64,000 nt of DNA from Okapia johnstoni (taxonomy: Eukaryota > Chordata > Mammalia > Artiodactyla > Giraffidae), in contig CM044314.1 in the NCBI GenBank assembly GCA_024291935.2, positions 23,224,001-23,288,000 on the forward strand, in the 5' to 3' direction. A program made the position numbers and the translations under genes. The notes under the pieces are model-generated. The model was not told the origin of the DNA and did not search any database. It saw only the letters and a program-made list of their open reading frames with translations. Of the stretch, positions 23,034 through 34,251 are shown piece by piece. Position 1 is the stretch's first letter. Every line of letters starts with the position of its first letter.

Positions 23034-23639
23034 AGTAAGAACCATAAATCCACACTTTTTCCAGTAAGATCCATAAAGCCCAGATATGTCCTCATGTATA
23101 ATCATGGACCCTCATGCAGTCAAAGTGGTGGCTGATAGGGACAGGCTTAAAATTTGTCTTTAAAGCCCAGATTATGCAAGATGAGTTTTATGCTCATTTT
23201 TAAAAATATTTTTGCCTAAAAAAACTTACATTTTTATCTTGAATATTTTCTAATATGCAGACCCATGTATCATGCATATACTCAAAGCTTAGTCATGGTA
23301 CTATTTTGCCATACTTTTTTCTGAAGTGCATTCCAAGTAAACTACAGATGTTATGAAATTTCACCCCTAAACACCTCACCATTCCTTTCTGAAAAAAGGC
23401 ATGATAATAATAGAGTTATCTCCTTCCCACCACAATTAGCATTAGGGGCACACTTGTAATTATGGTGTCATCTGAGTCTGCTTACAGCCACAGAACCATG
23501 GATACAGGTGAAGATGCCATCCTAGGAGTGAAAGGATGAGAAAATCTACCCAAGGAAGTCATTTTCACCAACAGTGAAGGTGTGAACTGTTGTTACCCTG
23601 ACTGCTACTAGGCCATCCTCATTATCAACTTGGGGCATG

Positions 23640-23860
23640 TCCCAGGTGCCAGGCCATGCACTGTGAGCACTTCACACAGATTGGCAATGGAATCCCCACA
23701 CCACTATTGGAAGTGGCTTCCAGCATGATCCTTATTTTGCTAAGGAAGAAAGCTGAGGCTCAGCTGCATGGTTTAAAAGCAGTGGAGTCAGTGTTTGGAC
23801 CCAGGGACTCTGTCTTGATCTGGGCCCCATGACCCTGTCACAGACCACCTCTCCACCCCA
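23640..23860 (-). repeat. MIR SINE
   Basis: GTGCCAGGCCATGCACTGTG, AGGAAGAAAGCTGAGGCTCA and GTTTGGACCCAGGGACTCTG give the antisense MIR layout in order. Confidence 0.65.
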
Positions 23861-24130
23861 AGAATGCAAGGCTTTCTGTGACTCTACAAGAGGGTTCTGC
23901 CTAAAATAAGGCATGGAAAATGCAGCTTGATCTTGCTATTCAGGTAAAAGGGAAATGTGAACATTGCTTTCAAAGCACAAAACCCTTAATTTTGCAGAGT
24001 TATTGTAATTTTCTTGGTTTAGGCCTCAAATGTTTTTAATGGTTATGCAGAAGGAAAAGAAGGGAATTAAGACAATAAGGTCCACAATGTCCCTGTAATT
24101 TGGGACAAGATTATGATTTATTAGTTAACC

Positions 24131-24358
24131 AGGGCTTCCCAGGTAGTGCTAGTGGTTAAGAATTCACCTGCTAATGCAGAAGACTTAAGAGACGTGGGTT
24201 CAATCTCTGGATTGGGAAGATCCCCTGGAGAAGGAAATTGCAACCCACTCCAGTATTCTTGCCTGGAGAATCCCATTGACAGAGGAGCCTGGTGGGCTAC
24301 AGTCCATAGGGTTGCAAAGAGTCAGACGTGACTGAAGCGACTTAGCACACACGCATGC
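24131..24358 (+). repeat. Bov-tA SINE
   Basis: Sense full-length copy of the subtype with the AGTGCTAGTGGTTAAG head, ending GACTGAAGCGACTTAGCAC. Confidence 0.93.
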
Positions 24359-24645
24359 AAGTAACACTGGACAGTATCTAAATGGGACATACGAAGGTTT
24401 TCTAACTGTATTGTATTTGGGGGAGAGTAAATTTTTTTTTCCTTCTGCATTCCAGATCTGCATGAAAAAAAAGAGATCCAGTCAGTTGAGGCAGAAGTAG
24501 TTTAGGACTGGTCTCAGAGTTCCTGGGGAGAAAGTAGAGAAAGAGTATGCACTGTATATCAGAGGATGTTGGGTTCTCTAGTTATTTAGAATGAAATCGG
24601 GTGGACCGAACTTAGGACCCTGAAGCACCTGTGGGTTGCCTTAGA

Positions 24646-24722
24646 TTTGAGATGGGTTGCCTGTCTGGAAAAAACTGCAATCAATTTGAAATGGGTTGCC
24701 TGTCTGGAAAAAACTGCAATCA
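24646..24722. repeat. 39-bp tandem duplication
   Basis: Two head-to-tail copies of a unit starting TTTGAGATGGGTTGCCTGTC (24646-24684) and TTTGAAATGGGTTGCCTGTC (24685-24722), nearly identical. Confidence 0.92.
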
Positions 24723-25000
24723 TATCTCACTCACTCACTCATTCATTGTTCATTTGACAAATGTTTATGGATCAGATAATCACATCTGAATCATTCATTC
24801 ATTCATTCATAAATTCATAGGTATGATGTAGTTATAGACCATCTACTATAGAATAATCATATCTGATCATTCATTCTTTCATTTGACACATGCTCGTGGA
24901 TCATCTGCTAAGGAGTAATCACATCTTATTACTTATTCATTTATTTGTTTATCTGACAAATATTTGCAGGCCATCTCTAATAGGATAGACACCAGGTAAC
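24722..25000. repeat. Diverged tandem array of roughly 60-80 bp units with CATT runs
   Basis: Four imperfect units, at about 24722, 24779, 24856 and 24918. Each starts ATCATATC or ATCACATC, continues with CATTCATT-type runs, then a TTTGACAAATGTTTATGGAT-like core (weak in the second unit). No gene signal. Confidence 0.7.
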
Positions 25001-26095
25001 GGTGAAAGAGAAGAGACACCATCTTCCAGTTTCAGCTCCAACAAGTAAAGAACTTAAAATAGGTGTTGTCACTTTTATTCTTAGGCTATTACAAAGCTGG
25101 ACTAATTGAGAATCAGTGATACTTTTTTTAGACTTAGGAAACAAAGGTCTTAGGACAGATTGCCACCTAGAAATTTTAGATTTGAGATGAGCAATTGGGG
25201 CACCCTTCTGGATAAAACTGCAGTTACATCTCACTCACTCATTCATTATTCATTTGAGAAATGTTTATGGACCAAATGTTATGTTTGGTTCTTCCAGAAA
25301 CACCAAATCCTGCTTACCTAGAGCAGAAGCTATTGGAGCCCTAAAGAGACAGAACTCTCAGATGATCATTTTGATGAGGCCAATTGTGGACTAGGTTGAA
25401 AGAGAGAAATTTCAGTGAGTCACAGTCTCAGGAAGGTCTCCACTTTCTCTGGCTTTATCTCTAGAAACCTTGTTTTAAGGGTGCCTGGGGTATGGTAAGA
25501 CACACAGACACAGAAATAACTGTCATAAAGATAGAAGTTTTTATACCCATAGATCCCTAGAAATAGGAGGTATAGCACACCATTCAGGGCTACATTAGGA
25601 AGCACCAGTGTTTGCCAGGATGCAGAGGGAGAGAAGAAAATGCTTATAAGAGCCTTTGTTGTGGTTTCTGTGGGAAAGAACAAGTGGGATAGAGTAAGTA
25701 AGCTTGGAATTGGCTAGTTTGAATAATTTCAGTGGACTCTAGTGCATGCTGGCTGTTCCTAGTTGCCTGGTGCCTGGCCCTGGGATGACTGGGGAATACT
25801 GGCTTGGCATGTAAATGAGGTGGGTGGGGGACTGGTTGTTTCAAATATAAAGGATACACTTGTAGGAGAGTCCAGTTGAAAAAACAAAACTGAAATTCTT
25901 ACCTACAGAGGAATAAGGGTAAGAATCATAGCAGATTTCTCATCAAAAACAATGCAAATGAGAAATGGTGTGGTGAACGATATGAAGTGTTGAAAGGAAA
26001 GAGGAAAAAAAGCAACAACCTAGAATATTATATCCATCAAATTTACCCTTCAAAAGTGAAGGATAGATAAAGACTTTTCAAAAACAGAAAATTCA

Positions 26096-26262
26096 GGGAC
26101 TTCCCTGGTAGTCCAGTGGTTAAGACTTCACCTTCCAAGGCAGAGGATGCAGGTTCAATTCCTGGTAGAGGAGCTAAGATTCCACATGCCTCCTGGCCAA
26201 AAGAGCAAAACATAAAACTGAAATACTATTATAACGAACTCAATAAAGACTTAAAAAAAAAA
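26096..26262 (+). repeat. CHR-type SINE inside L1
   Basis: Sense copy beginning GGGACTTCCCTGGTAGTCCA with an A-rich tail. The direct repeat AAATTCA flanks it at 26089-26095 and 26261-26267 (the second overlaps the A tail). L1 text resumes directly after. Confidence 0.88.
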
Positions 26263-27299
26263 ATTCACCACTAGTTGACTGCCCCTACAGCAAATATTAA
26301 AAGAAGTTCTTACTATTAAATAGTAGAAGGAAAATGATACAGGTCCGAAACTTGGATCTACGTGAAAAAGAAAAAAAAAAGTAAGTTATTTTGTTTTTCA
26401 TAATCTTAATTGGTCAAAGATAACCGTTTAAAGCAATAGAAGTAACAGCATATTGGATTATTATAGTGTAAGGATACACAAAATGAATGACAGCATTGTC
26501 TTAAAGATAGAATGGAGGAATTGAGAATACTGTGTTATGAGGTCCTTGTATATGTAAAGAGGTATAGTGTTATTTAAAGATGGAATTTAAGTTTTAAAAT
26601 GTATAATGTAAGCTACAGGATAATCACTAAAATTTTTAAAGGATATGCTGAGAAGATATAAAATGCTTGATTAAAACCAGAGAAAGCTGAAACAGGAGGG
26701 AAAAAAGAAACAACAAATGCAGTGAGTGAGTTAAAAAAAAATACAAGCGTTGTAGATATTAATCCAACTAAGCCAATAATCAATTTAAATGCAGATGGTC
26801 TAAGCATGCAAATTAAAGCACAGAGATTGTCAGAATGGTTTAAAAAGCTATCTACTATCTACAAGAAACCCACTTTAAATGTAAAAACACATATAAAGTA
26901 AAAGTAAAGTGATGGAGAAAGATATTCCATGCTAACACTAATCAAAAGAATATCAGAGTAGCTATATTAATTTTAGACAAAGCAGACTTCAGAAAATGGA
27001 AAATTATTGGAGATAAAGAGGCATGTTACATAATAATAAATGGTCAACTATCTAAGGAGACACAACAATCTTAAACATGTGTGCACATGTTTAAGCATCA
27101 GAATACATAAGCCAACCACACATAGAACTGAAAGGAGATTAGACAAATCCACTATTACAACTGAAAATTTCCATAACCTCTGTCAGTAATTGACATATGA
27201 AGTAGATAGAAAATCAGAAAGTATATATATGACCTGAGCAGCACTGTTTCATCTACTTGATACTAATAAGATATCCAATCCAGCAACGGAAAAAATCAA

Positions 27300-27745
27300 G
27301 CAGACCATATTTTATTGCACTTAGCTTTATTGTGCTTCATGGGTATTGATACTTTTTACAAATTGAAGGTTTGTTGCAACACTGTGTCAAGCGATTCTAT
27401 CAGTGCAGTGTTTGCAACAGCATTTGCTCACTTCATGTCTCTGCATCACATTTTGGTAATTCTCGCAATATTTCAAACTTTTTCATTACTGTATTTGATA
27501 TGGTGATGTACGATCAGTGATCTTTGGTGTTACTATTGCAAAAACTTTATGACTCACTGAAAGGTCAATGGATGGTTAATATTTTTTAATAATAAAGTAT
27601 TTTAAATTAAGATATTTATATTATTTTTAAAACAATGCTACTGCTCACCAGTATAGTATATACATAACACTTATTAATATATGTATGTACTTCTTGAGAA
27701 ACAAAAAAATTCATGTGACTAGTTTTATTGATATTTGCTTGTGTG
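27300..27745. mobile_element. Internally deleted Tigger1 (TcMar) transposon nested in L1
   Basis: The 5' portion matches Tigger1 end sequence (TTTTATTGCACTTAGCTTTA, GAAGGTTTGTTGCAACACTG, CAATATTTCAAACTTTTTCA). It then jumps at about 27540 to the 3' portion (AATAATAAAGTATTTTAAAT, AAAAAATTCATGTGACTAGT). The transposase gene is gone, so it moved as a short non-autonomous form or lost the middle later. L1 ORF2 text continues on both sides. Confidence 0.8.
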
Positions 27746-28645
27746 CCAGTACCCATTCTTCTCAAACTCACATGGAACATTTACCAAGACAGAACAAATT
27801 CTTGAAAAACATGTGAACAAATTTAAATGAAAAAAATATGCAGATTATGTTCTCAGAACACAATAGAATTAAACCAGAAATCAGTAACAGAAAGTTATAA
27901 AATCCCCAAATGTTTGGAAATTGAATGACTAACTTTGAAATACAATGTGGGTTCAGAAAGAAGTCTGAAGATAGATTTTAAAATACTTTGAACTGAATAA
28001 AAATGAAAATACAACTTACCAAAATTCATGAGATGCATCAAAAGCAGTGCATACATTATAACACTAAGTGCATATGTTAGATAAAAAGAAAATATAAAAT
28101 CAGCAACCTGTTTTCAACCTGAGAAAACTACAGAAAAAAGAGCACATTTCTCTAAAGCAAGAAGAAGAAGATAAATAATTAAAATTGGAATAGAAATAAC
28201 TGACATTGAAAACAGGAAGACAATAGAGAAAGTTGACAAAACTCGAAAGGGGTTCTTTGAAAAAGATCAATAAACTTAATAAACTTTTAGTTAAGGTAAA
28301 CAGGAAAAAAGAGAGAAGACACAAATTAGCAATTTATCAGAAATAAAAGAGAGGTCAGTGCCACTGATTCAGTGGACAAGTGGACAATAATGAAATACTG
28401 TAACACGGTTCTGTTATCACTAATGTGGTAAATTAAGTGAAACAGACTGTCTTGAACGACACAAACTGTTGAAATTCGCAGAAAGAAAACTAAGCTTGAA
28501 TATCCATGTCTTTTCAATTTAAATCGATAACTTGTAACCTCCTTCCCAAAAAAACACCCAGAAAAGATGGTTTAATTGGTGAATTACTTCAGGAAGAGAT
28601 TGTATCAATTTTCAACAATTTTCTCTTCCAGAAAACAGAGGAATG

Positions 28646-29866
28646 GAGACATCAGTAGACACTCTCATGCAGATTCATACAGATACAGATGGATATATAC
28701 AGAGATACTTTAGACATGTGTTACATATACAGGTTAAGTAGACACACGTATTTCCTTGCTCTGTCATGTGACAAGGTCTAGAAATAATGACATCCTGGTA
28801 GCAGCAAGTTTGCCTAGGTCCCAGATCTTGGTTTCTAGTACGCTCTCAATAAAAAGGAATACAAAACACAGATTCTGGGATAGGAACAAGAAACATACAA
28901 GATAAGCTTGGAGTATCTTGTCATGCCAAAGGTAAAAAGAAAAAAAAAGTGCCCCAAAAGCCCCATAGTGATGGAGGTGTGTCAGAGGGACACAGGAGCC
29001 AGTCATAAGTGCTCCCATAACCAGGCTGGAGTAATTTAAGCCACAAAATAAAGTAGCATTAGATTACAACCTAATGGATAAAAAATAAATATCCACGAAT
29101 CCATACTTACCTAAATAAATTATTAAATAAATTAATAAATGGAGAGAATAGATAAATCTACTCTGCAGGAGAATTTCAAACAATTGATATAGATACTCTC
29201 CCCTCAAGGAGGTATCTCAGCTGTCCTTCAGTGCAGGTCATGCAGAAATTCTTCCTTCCAAGGAGGGTGATATAGAAAGGGGATGGGGTGGGAGAGCAAC
29301 GTTACGGTAGAGAAACCTGACAACCACCACCTCTGCCAAGGATCAAAGGTTAACATCAGCGGCGACAAGTCATGTTGATAGTACGCACCTTACCTCTGTG
29401 TTCTTCCTCCCCAAAACACATAACCCCCAGTGTAACCATGAGAAAAACATCAGAAAAACCTTAGTTGAAGCACATTCTGCAAACCACTTGACCAGTACTT
29501 CTCAAAACTGTCAAGATTATCAAAAACAAGGGAAGTCTGAGAACAGGTTGTAGCCAAACAATTGCCTAGGGAGGTATAACAACTAAGTATAATATGATAT
29601 GTTGGCTGGGTTCCTGCAACAGTGAAAAAAGGACAGTAGGTAAAGACTAAGGAAACCCAAAGAAAATAATAAAGTATAATATAATAATTTGTCACTGTTG
29701 TTTCACTAATGGTGAGAAATGTACCATAATCATGTAAGATGTTAATAATAAGGGAAGCTGGATGTAGGGAAGCTCCCTATAGGAAAGCTCCCTGTACAAT
29801 CTTTGCAACTTTTCTGTAAATCTAAATATGTCATAAAATTAAAAGTTCATTTAAAAAGGAAAAAAG
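28646..29866 (+). repeat. L1M-type 3'UTR sequence
   Basis: The 3' end reads TTTGCAACTTTTCTGTAAAT, then CATAAAATTAAAAGTTCATT, the typical L1M terminus. The upstream part is diverged and less certain. Together with 25915-28645 it forms a 4 kb L1-derived block. Confidence 0.6.
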
Positions 29867-31340
29867 AGAGAGAGGGGTGAATAGATACCTCAGCCTGCAT
29901 TTTTCAAGATAGGAATTCATCAAATAATCACACACATCTAAGTAAAGGTAAATTAAAATTAAGTCAGAACTGCGGTCAGTATCACAACAGAAATGCACAT
30001 GGTACCTGGAGGGGAGGTGGATGGTCTGAGCGCATCCAGGATGCTGTACAGAGAAAGCCCAGGGGAGTGAGATCTGAGGGTAACTGATGTGGATGCTAAG
30101 AAAATTGGTGTTCATCCTGAGATCAGAGAGCAGACAGTGATGAATCTTTAGCAGAGAAGTGGTGTGATTAGGTTTTGTTTGAAGAGTGGACATGTTTGGA
30201 AGGTTAGAAAATAAAATGCATGAGATTGGTGATGCATTATTTTCAGGAATGAGGAGGAGAGACACATGTCTGAGAGGGCTTAATTTTTTTTTGTCCTGAG
30301 CAGTTACATGGATGGAGTTCTTAAGCCAAAATTCTTGCAAGTTCCTGTTGATGCTGGTGTTGCAAAGCCCTGAGCTTGCATTTGGATGTGCTGATAGAAG
30401 CGTCTTTTCACATTCAGCTGAGGGCCTAAAGGCAGTAGCTAAGAGAAGGGCTGACTTCCCACACTGGCTCTCCCACTAATACCTGTGCGTTTTTTGAAAA
30501 GTAACTGACTTTTCGGAACCCTATACCCAGATGTGTGAGTTGGGGATTACAGCAGCCACTACCTTTAGGGATATTGTGCAGGTCAGCCAACACCCTGCAA
30601 GGGAGCTGCTTCTGGTTGCCATCCTCGTCATCATCCATCTCACAGTCATCAGATGTCAGCACTAAGCCTGTTTGTGCCTTGGGTTTATCACTTGTAAAAT
30701 GGTAGTGCTTTTTTGCATCGAGCTATCCTTTTTGCTGGCTTTAGGTACAGATTGGCTACTGTTACTTTTCTGAACACATCCTTGCGAGTGTCCTGGGAGG
30801 CCAGGACACTCAAATAAACACCCACCCACCTCACCCAAGTAAACACCCACTGAACTCCTTCCAGCTTCAAGTGTCTGGAGAGGGTGTTTCTCCATCTTGC
30901 CTTTCCAAGGATATTTCCTCACCTGTTTCTGATGACGCCTGGCTAGGCTCCTCCCAGCTGTTTTTTCAGGTGAAGGGAATGGCGCAGCCTGGAGTGAGAC
31001 TTTCAAATCTGTGCTTCCTGCAGAGTGTATGGATGTTTAGTAGATCCTTGGAAAGCACCACCTGTCTCAACTTGAAGGACATCACAAAAAGCCCTTTGTG
31101 AAGTTGTGTCTCCTGCTGGTACTACAGGTGACTGTCTGCCAGGAGGTCTGAGAGCAGAGTCAGAGATGGCTGGCACAGGTACTCTGACCCTGAACTCTGG
31201 CCTTCCTGCCGTAAAGACCATATCTGCTCACCTCTCCAGTCTCCAGACAGGAATTAGCATCCTGAGGTCGCTGATAAGTCCTTTCCTAGGATTTCTCTCT
31301 TATTTGATTCAGAGTTCAGGTGAAATTTGATATTAAAATG
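29867..31340. other. Intron 1 sequence, mostly single-copy, with a MIR-like piece
   Basis: 30455-30655 resembles a sense MIR SINE (TGAGTTGGGGATTACAGCAG in the position of the MIR core). The rest shows no gene. Several open frames on the minus strand at 29830-31010 have no protein resemblance I recognise. Confidence 0.4.
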
Positions 31341-31346
31341 TCCTTG

Positions 31347-31557
31347 ACTTTCCTGGTGGCTCAGAGGTTAAGTGTCTGCCTCCAATGCAGGAGACCAGGG
31401 TTCGATCCCTGGGTCGGGAAGATCCCCTGGAGAAGGAAATGGCAACCCACTCCAGTATTCTTGCCTGGAGAATCCCATGGACAGATGAGCCTGGTAGGCT
31501 ACAGTCCATGGGGTGGCAAACAGTCGGACACAACTGAGCGACTTCACTTTCACTTTC
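31347..31557 (+). repeat. Bov-tA SINE
   Basis: Sense full-length copy, close to the young consensus (GGTTCGATCCCTGGGTCGGG, GGACACAACTGAGCGACTTC). First of four tandemly clustered copies. Confidence 0.94.
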
Positions 31558-31569
31558 AGGGCTGTTTAA

Positions 31570-31802
31570 GGGATTTCCCGAGTGGCGCTACTGGTAAAGA
31601 ACCTGCCTGCCAGTGCAAGAGACCTAAGAATTACAGGTTCAATTCCTGTGTTGGTAAGATCCCCTGGAGGAGAGCATGGCAACCCACTCCAGCATTCTTG
31701 CCTGGAGAATCACATGGGCAGAGGAGCCTGGCGGGCTACAGTCCATAGGGTCTCCAAGAGTCAGACATGACTGAAGTGACTTATCACATATGCATGCACG
31801 CA
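31570..31802 (+). repeat. Bov-tA SINE with perfect 12-bp target-site duplication
   Basis: Sense copy of the longer-head subtype. AGGGCTGTTTAA flanks it at 31558-31569 and 31803-31814. The left copy abuts the tail of the preceding SINE, so insertion was immediately downstream of that tail. Confidence 0.95.
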
Positions 31803-31863
31803 AGGGCTGTTTAAAGTATAAAATAACCAAGATGATTTTGGTATACCCCAGCTAGCACTTCAG

Positions 31864-32309
31864 GGCTTCCCTGGGGGCTCAGATGGTGAAGAATCTTCCT
31901 GCAATGCAGGAGGCCCAGGTTTCATCCCTGAGTCAGGAAGATCCCCTGGATAAGGGACAGTCTATCCACTCCAGTGAGCTTCCCTGGTGGCTCAGCATAA
32001 AGAATCGGCCTGTAATGCAGGAGACCCAGCTTCAGTCCTTGGTTCTGGAGGATCCCCTGGAGGAGGGCATGGCAACCCACTCTAGTACTGTTGCCTGGAG
32101 AATCCCATGGACAAAAGAGCCTGGCAGGCTGCCTCCATAGGGTCACACAGAGTTGGACACAGACTGAAGTGACTAAGCAGCAGCAGCAGCAGCATCTACT
32201 CCAATATTCTTGCTTGGAGAATCCCCATGGACAGATGAGCCTGGTGGGCTACAGCCCTTGGGGTCACAAAGAGTCAGACACGACTGAGTGACTAACGCTA
32301 ACACACATC
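31864..32309 (+). repeat. Bov-tA SINE split by a second Bov-tA
   Basis: The outer copy is in two pieces: head half 31864-31975 and tail half 32194-32309. Its own target duplication is TAGCACTTCAG (31853-31863) and TAGCACTCCAG (32310-32320). Confidence 0.93.
31976..32193 (+). repeat. Bov-tA SINE nested inside another Bov-tA
   Basis: Sense full-length copy with an AGC-repeat tail (32178-32193). Its target duplication lies within the outer SINE: ATCCACTCCAGT (31964-31975) and ATCTACTCCAAT (32194-32205), two mismatches. Confidence 0.94.
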
Positions 32310-32320
32310 TAGCACTCCAG

Positions 32321-33160
32321 GACACAGTTCCTTCAGTAAGAACTCTTGGGAGAGTGAATTTCCTGACTGGCTCAACACAAGCAGTCTCAGCCATTGGCAC
32401 ACTCTGTTCTGGGGGGTTCCATGTCCCTGGGGTGTCCATTTGTATGTGCAAGTGAACGAGGCCAGTTGCGTGGGGATCTGCACTTCTGCTTTCTGGCTGG
32501 TTCACTGAGATGGGAGGAGAAAGACCACTTCCCTAATTGCAGACACAGCGCAGACAGGAAGTACTCCAGTTGGTAAGGCTTGTCTTCTGCTTCCTCTCTA
32601 TATCTGCTGTTCCCCCTTTAAATACTTCTCTCTGTCTTGGGCTTTTTCTCTTCCCACACTCCATGCTATCCTGGGCTTCTAACTGCAGACCTGCACTTGA
32701 ATCCAGAAAAGGAAGGTAGGTCAGATGTGTGGGAATCAGGTAAATCCAGAACGGTGACCTTGGAGCTCTCCCCTCTGTGACTGCCCACAGGAAGGATCCT
32801 ACACTCATGTTTCAGGGAGTTCATGTCTGTGCTTGTGCGTTGCGTGTTCTCTGCCCTGTGCAGGCAATCTTCTCCGACTGAACACATACCTGGAAGAGTG
32901 GGACTCAGGTTTTTGCCATCCTACTTCTTGCCTATGGTTACTGTGTAGTCAGACCATCTCTCTCTTTCATAGAACCCTTTGCCAGCTATGTAAGCACTGG
33001 ATATATTTATGTCACAGGTTTATGAAATCTAAGGATACCATCATAAGCTTCTACAGTATTTTGCCATCATGAATCACCCACAATTATTCTTTCACTGACC
33101 AGAAAAAAGTGATGGCAATTTTTCATGCATGCCTAGTAAAACTTTTAGTAGTTGTAATCC
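32321..33160. other. Single-copy intron 1 sequence
   Basis: No exon or repeat recognised. Overlapping open frames on both strands lack family resemblance. Confidence 0.4.
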
Positions 33161-33167
33161 TTCATTT

Positions 33168-33379
33168 GTGTGTGTATGTGTGTGGGCTCAGTTGTGCCTG
33201 AATCTTTGCAACCCCATGGACTGTAGCCCTCCAGGCTCTTCTGTCCATGGGATTTTCCAAGCAAGAATACTGGAGTGGGTCGCCATTTCCTCCTCCAGGG
33301 GATCTTCCCCACCCAGGGATTGAACCCATGCCTCTTGAGTCTCCTGCATTGGCAAGTGAATTCTTTACCAATTGCCCCT
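33168..33379 (-). repeat. Bov-tA SINE
   Basis: Antisense copy, next to a short GTGTGTGTATGTGTGTG run at its tail side. Confidence 0.92.
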
Positions 33380-33993
33380 TGATTTAAATGTGTCTTTTCA
33401 TTTAAATAACGTGGTGTGGTTTCCCCAGCAGCTGCAGGGTCCCTGTGACTATCGTATGAATGAAGTGGGGGTACAGGAAAGTAAACTAGTGCTCAGAAGC
33501 TAAAATCCTTTTCCAGGCACCGCCAGAGGGGACAGGAGAGGCCAAGTCACTGTGAGGAACCATGGCTTTGCCAACAGGTCCAGACGTTCTCTGAGTGGGA
33601 AGGGGTCTTGGAGGGTCGTCTGGATCAGGACCAGGGAAAACTCAGTAATTTTGCTGCCTGTTCAAATTCCCTGTGTGATATGCCCAAAGGAAGAGAAGGA
33701 CAGTGAGGAGTATCAGCCACTAACAATGTGAATTCTCTCATCTATGACTTTATCTGTTGTTTTTAAATTTCCCCAGAGCAGAGTGGGTGACAAGGTGGTT
33801 TTCAGGACACAATGGTTGAGTGAAGTTCATGGTGGGGCGTAGAGGTGGGGAGATGTCCTAGGACTCACTCTGGGTTGACCCAGGCTTCAGCCCACAGTCA
33901 ACAACCCCAAGAGGGCATGAGGGGGCATCACTGGCTGCCACTTGGATGCATTCCTGTGCTCACTGATTCTTCACTATATCTAGCTCACTTTTA

Positions 33994-34251
33994 ATAACTG
34001 AATCCTCATGTACTTTGGCCACCTCATGCAAAGAGTTGACTCATTGGAAAAGACCCTAATGCTGGGAAGGATAGGGGGCAAGAGGAGAAGGGGACGACAG
34101 AGGATGAGATGGTTCGATGGCATTACCGACTTGATGGACATGGGTTTGGGTAAGCTCCGGGAGTTGGTGATGGACAGGGAGGCCTGGTGTGCTGCGATTC
34201 ACGGGGTCGCAAAGAGTCGGACACGACTGAGCAACTGAACTGAACTGAACC
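33994..34251 (+). repeat. BovB LINE 3' end, 5'-truncated
   Basis: Short BovB tail from TGTACTTTGGCCACCTCATG to CTGAACTGAACTGAAC. The reverse-transcriptase C-terminal frame reads through most of it without a stop. Confidence 0.92.

Larger units (their letters stand above)
25915..28645 (+). repeat. L1 LINE block: upstream region and ORF2 endonuclease part, decayed
   Basis: L1 text is readable in order: ATCATAGCAGATTTCTCATC, ACCCTTCAAAAGTGAAGG, TACAAGAAACCCACTTTAAA, CATGCTAACACTAATCAAAA, GCAGACTTCAGAAAATGGAA, AAATCCACTATTACAACTGA and GAAAAAGATCAATAAACTTA. The 26840-28640 part corresponds to the ORF2 endonuclease and the approach to the reverse transcriptase. Stops and frameshifts make it non-functional. 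It is interrupted by a CHR SINE (26096-26262) and a Tigger1 derivative (27300-27745). Confidence 0.85.

Noticed and set aside
24722..25000. Possible CRISPR-like regular repeats
   Set aside because: The units are diverged, of unequal length and without unique spacers, in a mammalian intron. A tandem-repeat explanation fits.
27300..27745. Possible retained transposase gene in the Tigger1 insertion
   Set aside because: The element jumps from 5' end to 3' end sequence and the transposase-coding part is absent.
29831..30340. 169-codon minus-strand open frame, among the longest in the window
   Set aside because: It overlaps the L1M 3' end and single-copy sequence and shows no recognisable domain. 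Length alone is weak evidence in AT-poor antisense stretches.
31320..31748. 142-codon open frame containing repeated GESHGQ-like peptides
   Set aside because: It is translated from two adjacent Bov-tA SINEs. The same peptides appear wherever this SINE is read in that frame.
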